Source: Paraspadella gotoi
Taxonomy: Eukaryota; Chaetognatha
Assembly (NCBI GenBank): GCA_051294375.1
Contig: CM119265.1
Span: forward strand, 16,791,304-16,855,303
Length of the DNA: 64,000 bases
Direction of reading: 5' to 3'
Shown here: piece after piece, positions 59,551 through 64,000 of the stretch
Position numbering within the stretch: the first letter of the stretch is position 1
Layout of the letters: every line of letters starts with the position of its first letter
Translations under genes and position numbers: made by a program
Notes under the pieces: model-generated
What the model was told of the DNA's origin: nothing
The model's database searches: none
What the model saw: the letters and a program-made list of their open reading frames with translations, nothing else

Positions 59551-60960
59551 AAACACGACGCGTCGCCCGAATCAGAGAGTGAAAGAGGAAAACGGAAGTG
59601 AAAGGAGAGTGAATAGAGGGTGAAACAAGATTGTATAGTGAGGCGAAGGGAGTGTCAGACGGGAGTGGCGAATTGGATTAGCGAATGAACTCTTCGAGAT
59701 TGTTGCTAAAAGATGAAAAAAGAAACGGGACTTGAAAACACCCACTGCGATTAAAATGAAAAGTTTTACAAATTGCCCATTATGACCAATTTTAGCCATC
59801 TCGGGCAACAAAAAAAATATGGCTCAGTGGCTCACCTTGGAGTCTCGCCCTAAATTTTGGGCGGACGAGTTAGTAATTTGGTACTAAAGTTTGCATAATG
59901 TTGGAGTGAGTGAGGATCGGAACGGGCATCGGGATGCGGGTTGCAGTTAGGGGAGCGTTGAAATGAAAAAGGGATAAAATGTGATTGAGGATTGAGTTGA
60001 AAAGAAAAGGAAAAAAGAAGGGGAAGGGTAAAGGGAAGGGGAAGGGGAAAGAGAAGGGGAAGGGGAAAGAGAAGGGGAAGGGGAAGGGGAAGGACTAAGG
60101 GATGAATATAAATTATTCCGCAAAAATGGTCTTCAAGTTTTGTCTCGCGGCCCTGAAGATGAAAGCCAAATAATTCGTGTCCCAAAAAAGTTACTCTCGA
60201 GAAAAATAAAACGAGAAACTTGTTGGTCGTTGCCCTTTATCAAGATAAAAAAAACTCCTAATCGTCGCGGTTGGACACAGATATCGACTACGATCGACTA
60301 ATATACTAGAAGCAATGAGTCGTGACAAAGAAAGCCATCTCCCGCCGCTGAGGTCGTCTCGATGGCCGATGGACCATTTCCTTTCTTTCTCGTCCGCGCG
60401 ATCAAAGTCTTTCGGCGCCATCAACGCCCGCATTTCTATGAGCGCAAATCTCAACGATCGCATTTCCTTGTGCGCAACTCAACCGCTTTATACGCGCGAT
60501 TCACTTCATGCATTTAAATTCGTCGAAGTTTTTTTTTTTCCCCGATTCTTCTCGTCCGGTCGGAGTTCGTTTTACGACCGTGTAACGACGCCACTTTTAT
60601 TTCTCNNNNNNNNNNNNNNNNNNNNNNNNNNNNNNNNNNNNNNNNNNNNNNNNNNNNNNNNNNNNNNNNNNNNNNNNNNNNNNNNNNNNNNNNNNNNNNN
60701 NNNNNNNNNNNNNNNNNNNNNNNNNNNNNNNNNNNNNNNNNNNNNNNNNNNNNNNNNNNNNNNNNNCTTTTCCTTTTTAAATTGTCCTGTCAAAACGCGA
60801 AAAAATCTGAATAACCATTTCCACTCCATTTTCTTCTTTTAATGAACTTCATGAATTTATTTCGAGCTAGGTTAACACACACTCACTCTCTCCCTTTCTC
60901 TCTTCTTCCTCGAATATCTTTCTCATACGCTCTTANNNNNNNNNNNNNNNNNNNNNNNNN

Positions 60961-61187
60961 AAAGACGGGAGTCAAAGAGGAGAAGGAGAGGAGGAAGGTG
61001 TGAGGGTGGAGAAAAAGTGAAGAGGAAGGAGGGAGAAGGAGGGAGAATGGGAGAGGAGGAGAAAAAGGCTGAAGGGAAGGAAATAAAAAGAAAATAAGGA
61101 AAAAAAAGAAGAAGGGAATAAAAAAGACGTTGGGAGAGAAAAAAAAGAAGGGAGAAAAAAATTGAGTTTGAGAAATTTTTTGAGCGG

Positions 61188-61218
<31 letters not shown>

Positions 61219-61975
61219 AAAAAAAAAAAAGGAAAAAAAAAAAAAAAAAAAAAAAAGGAAGAGGAAGGGGAAAGAGAAGTGGAAGAAAAGAGGTGGGGGG
61301 AGAAAGAAAAGGGGCGGGAAGGGGAAGAAGAGAGAGGGAGGAGGAAGGAGGAAGGGGAAAAGGAGAGGAAAGAGGAAAGGAGGAAGGGGGGAGAAGGGAA
61401 GAGGGAGGAGAGAGGGGAAAGACGGAAGGAAGGATAGAGGGGTGGGGAGGAGGGGGGAAAAAAGGAGAGGAGGAGGGAGAAGGAAGGAAGATGAAGGAAA
61501 AAAGAGAGGGGGGAGGAAAAGGGAAGGAAGGAAGGGGGGGAAGGGGAGGGAGGGGGAAGGGGGGAAAAGGAGAGGATGACGAAAAAAAATGGAAAGAGGG
61601 GGGAAAAGAAGAAAAGAAAAGAGGGAAGGAGGAAGAGAAAGGAAGGGACAAGAAGAAAAGAAAGAAGAGAAAGAGAGGAGAGAGAGAGAGAGGAAAGAAA
61701 GGGAGAGGAAGAGGGGGAAAGGGGGAAGAGAAAGCAGGGAAGAAGGAGGAAAGAGAGAGAGGGGGGAAAGAAAGAAAAGGGGGAAGGGGGGAGAAAGGGA
61801 GGGGGAAGGGGAGAGGGGGGTAGAAAGGGGAGATATGAGGGGGAAAAAAAAGAGGGAAGGAGACAAAAGGGAAAGAGGGGAAAAGAAGGGGAAAAGAGAA
61901 AAAGAAGGAATAAAACAAAGAGAAAAGAAAGAGAAGAAAGGAAGGAGAGACGAAGAAGGGAGGACAGGAAGACAC
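60961..61975 (+). repeat. About 1 kb polypurine (A/G) tract
   Basis: Almost only A and G on this strand, with few T or C after about 61,020. It includes A-rich blocks at 61,187-61,258 and GGGGAAGG-type blocks to 61,830. The long minus-strand open frames of 377-408 codons are Phe/Pro/Ser/Leu low-complexity readings and not proteins. It starts at a 25-N gap. Polypurine mirror tracts can form triplex DNA. Confidence 0.9.
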
Positions 61976-62315
61976 GGCAGCCAGGCGCCCCCCCGCGCCC
62001 CCTTTTCCTTCCACACACTGCCTTATATAATTGAAAAAATTTCTTGAAAGAAGATTTTTCGGAAAGAAATTTTTGAAAAAAAAAAAAAAAAAAAAAAGAA
62101 AAAAAAGCAAAAAAAAAAAACAACCCCCAAACCTCCCCCCCCAATTCAAATTATATATATGATTGAAATAGTAAGTATAAAGATTAAAGGTGAGGAAGTA
62201 AAGTAAGTTAATTGCTGCGGTAGCGTTCGTCGTAAATATCCGTTGAAAAATTTCCAGTTGAAAAGAGCTAAACTATTATAATACACGTGTTGTGATTAGC
62301 TTGGCCCTTGCCCAT

Positions 62316-63100
<785 letters not shown>

Positions 63101-63114
63101 GATGTATAACACAA

Positions 63115-63276
63115 TTAATTGGATGCATGATAATATAAATAACTGATTGGATGATTAATCAAATGATTGATGCGATGATAGTCATTCATTATTTAATATA
63201 ATCATTCATTGATATGTGATGTAATCATTTCATTGATCATGATATCATTTCATTGACGCGATGAGTCATTCATCTG
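63115..63276 (+). repeat. Degenerate ATCATTCATTGAT-like repeats
   Basis: TCATTCAT, ATCATTCATTGAT, ATCATTTCATTGAT and ATCATTTCATTGAC recur at irregular 20-35 bp spacing, with reverse-complement ATGATTAATCA forms upstream. Confidence 0.6.
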
Positions 63277-63309
63277 TAAAATAAAACAAACCAGCGGGTA
63301 TATGAAATG

Positions 63310-63420
63310 AAACGAGAAGGAGTAAGAGAGAGCAGAGGGAGGATGAGAGGGGAGGAGAGAGACAGAGAAGGGAGGAGAGAAAGAGGAGAGAGAAAGAGTG
63401 AGAGAGGCTGCAGTCAGTTT
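63310..63420 (+). repeat. Imperfect (GA)n tract
   Basis: GAGA with frequent GG and CAGAG interruptions, ending at GCTGCAGTC. Confidence 0.75.
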
Positions 63421-64000
63421 TCCACTCTCGTTTATATAAAGTATAATCAGAAGCTGACCGCCTGCAGAGCTGAACTCGTTTTTTCGACACCTATCTGAGA
63501 GTAGGGACGAACTCTTTTCCTTTCTATGAATGAAATTTAGATTGGTTCTTTTTTTTTAAGTAAGAAACCATACCGAGGTCAAATTTCATATTTGCAAATA
63601 TTTAACTAATTTATTAAATATTTATCCCAACTCAAATAATTATTTATTTTAAAAAGAATAAAAATGATTAAATAATTACACTAAAAAATTACAATTTTTA
63701 AATTGTAAAAATTATCTTAGAATAAACAAAAAAAGTAATGTTTAATGTTGACAAATATCCTGCTTCCTCAACTTTCTATTTTAGATATAATGTGCCAATA
63801 GTGGCCGACCGGGTCCAGAAGTTACAGTAATAAACAAAAACAAAAAATTTTTTTGTTAGAAAGGATCTTTGAACGTTGACGTTCTGAAACATATTTGGTT
63901 AGAAGTTGAACGTTGAACCTTCTTGAAACATTATTTTTTTTTAATGTTTCTTATGAATAGCATAACATTTATTAATTGATTTAAACGTTTATTTTTATAG
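63421..64000. other. AT-rich non-coding stretch with two related palindromic words
   Basis: GAACGTTGACGTTCTGAAACA (63,871-63,891) and GAACGTTGAACCTTCTTGAAACA-like sequence (63,908-63,930) are imperfect direct repeats. The second contains TTCTTGAA, a tail-to-tail heat-shock-element unit. Nothing else was recognised. Confidence 0.5.

Larger units (their letters stand above)
59019..60935 (+). repeat. Direct duplication, copy 4 (block D only)
   Basis: It matches 33,514-35,480 and 54,539-56,470. Where the three differ, this copy most often carries the simplest version, so it may be the best-polished one. It is bounded by single-copy DNA on the left and a 25-N gap (60,936-60,960) on the right; a 161-N gap (60,606-60,766) replaces a (TC)n tract. 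Confidence 0.95.

Noticed and set aside
60883-62149. Minus-strand open frames of 377-408 codons
   Set aside because: They are Phe/Ser/Pro/Leu low-complexity readings of the polypurine tract and cross a gap. No start context, domain or ordinary composition.

Overview
This window looks like non-coding nuclear DNA from an animal, most plausibly an arthropod and perhaps an insect. The grounds are dense (GA)n/(TC)n, (TTTC)n and (TCG)n microsatellites, AT-rich spacers, CpG-rich islets, and motifs such as AAGATGGCG, CRE half-sites and an arthropod-type TATA plus TCAGT pair. No bacterial-style operons, Shine-Dalgarno sites, CRISPR arrays, insertion sequences or rRNA genes are visible. I found no protein-coding gene I can support. 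Nearly every long open frame is either low-complexity translation of a microsatellite or polypurine tract, or is not kept in frame between duplicate copies of the same DNA.

Layout. 1-9,347 is a large imperfect inverted repeat. The left arm (1-4,380, cut by the window edge) is the reverse complement of 5,366-9,347, and about 1 kb of unrelated sequence lies between them. 9,348-19,691 is single-copy, gap-broken sequence holding microsatellites, a 33-bp minisatellite (16,035-16,199) and a possible TATA/initiator/splice-donor cluster near 12,900. 19,692-60,935 is dominated by direct duplication of one locus of about 17 kb. Calling its parts A-B-C-D-E, the order is ABCDE (19,692-36,703), AB (36,722-44,019), a 25-N gap, BCDE (44,045-57,690), about 1.3 kb of single-copy DNA, then D again (59,019-60,935). 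60,961-61,975 is about 1 kb of nearly pure purine sequence. 61,976-64,000 is single-copy AT-rich DNA with a 102-base poly(A) run.

The copies differ mainly by one-base insertions and deletions. N-gaps in one copy are filled by sequence in another. Six gaps are exactly 25 N and three exactly 10 N, and one 25-N gap separates two overlapping ends. The likeliest reading is that much of the repeat architecture comes from long-read gap filling (unmerged overlaps and a fold-back read), not recent biology. A true palindrome and true tandem duplications cannot be excluded from sequence alone. Signals kept in several independently error-laden copies are more credible for it. These include a TATA/initiator pair in block D, a tRNA-like A-box/B-box element in block B, a 176-bp internal tandem duplication in block C, a GC-rich hairpin in block C and a five-fold CGGAA cluster in both palindrome arms. 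I saw no convincing new biological system.
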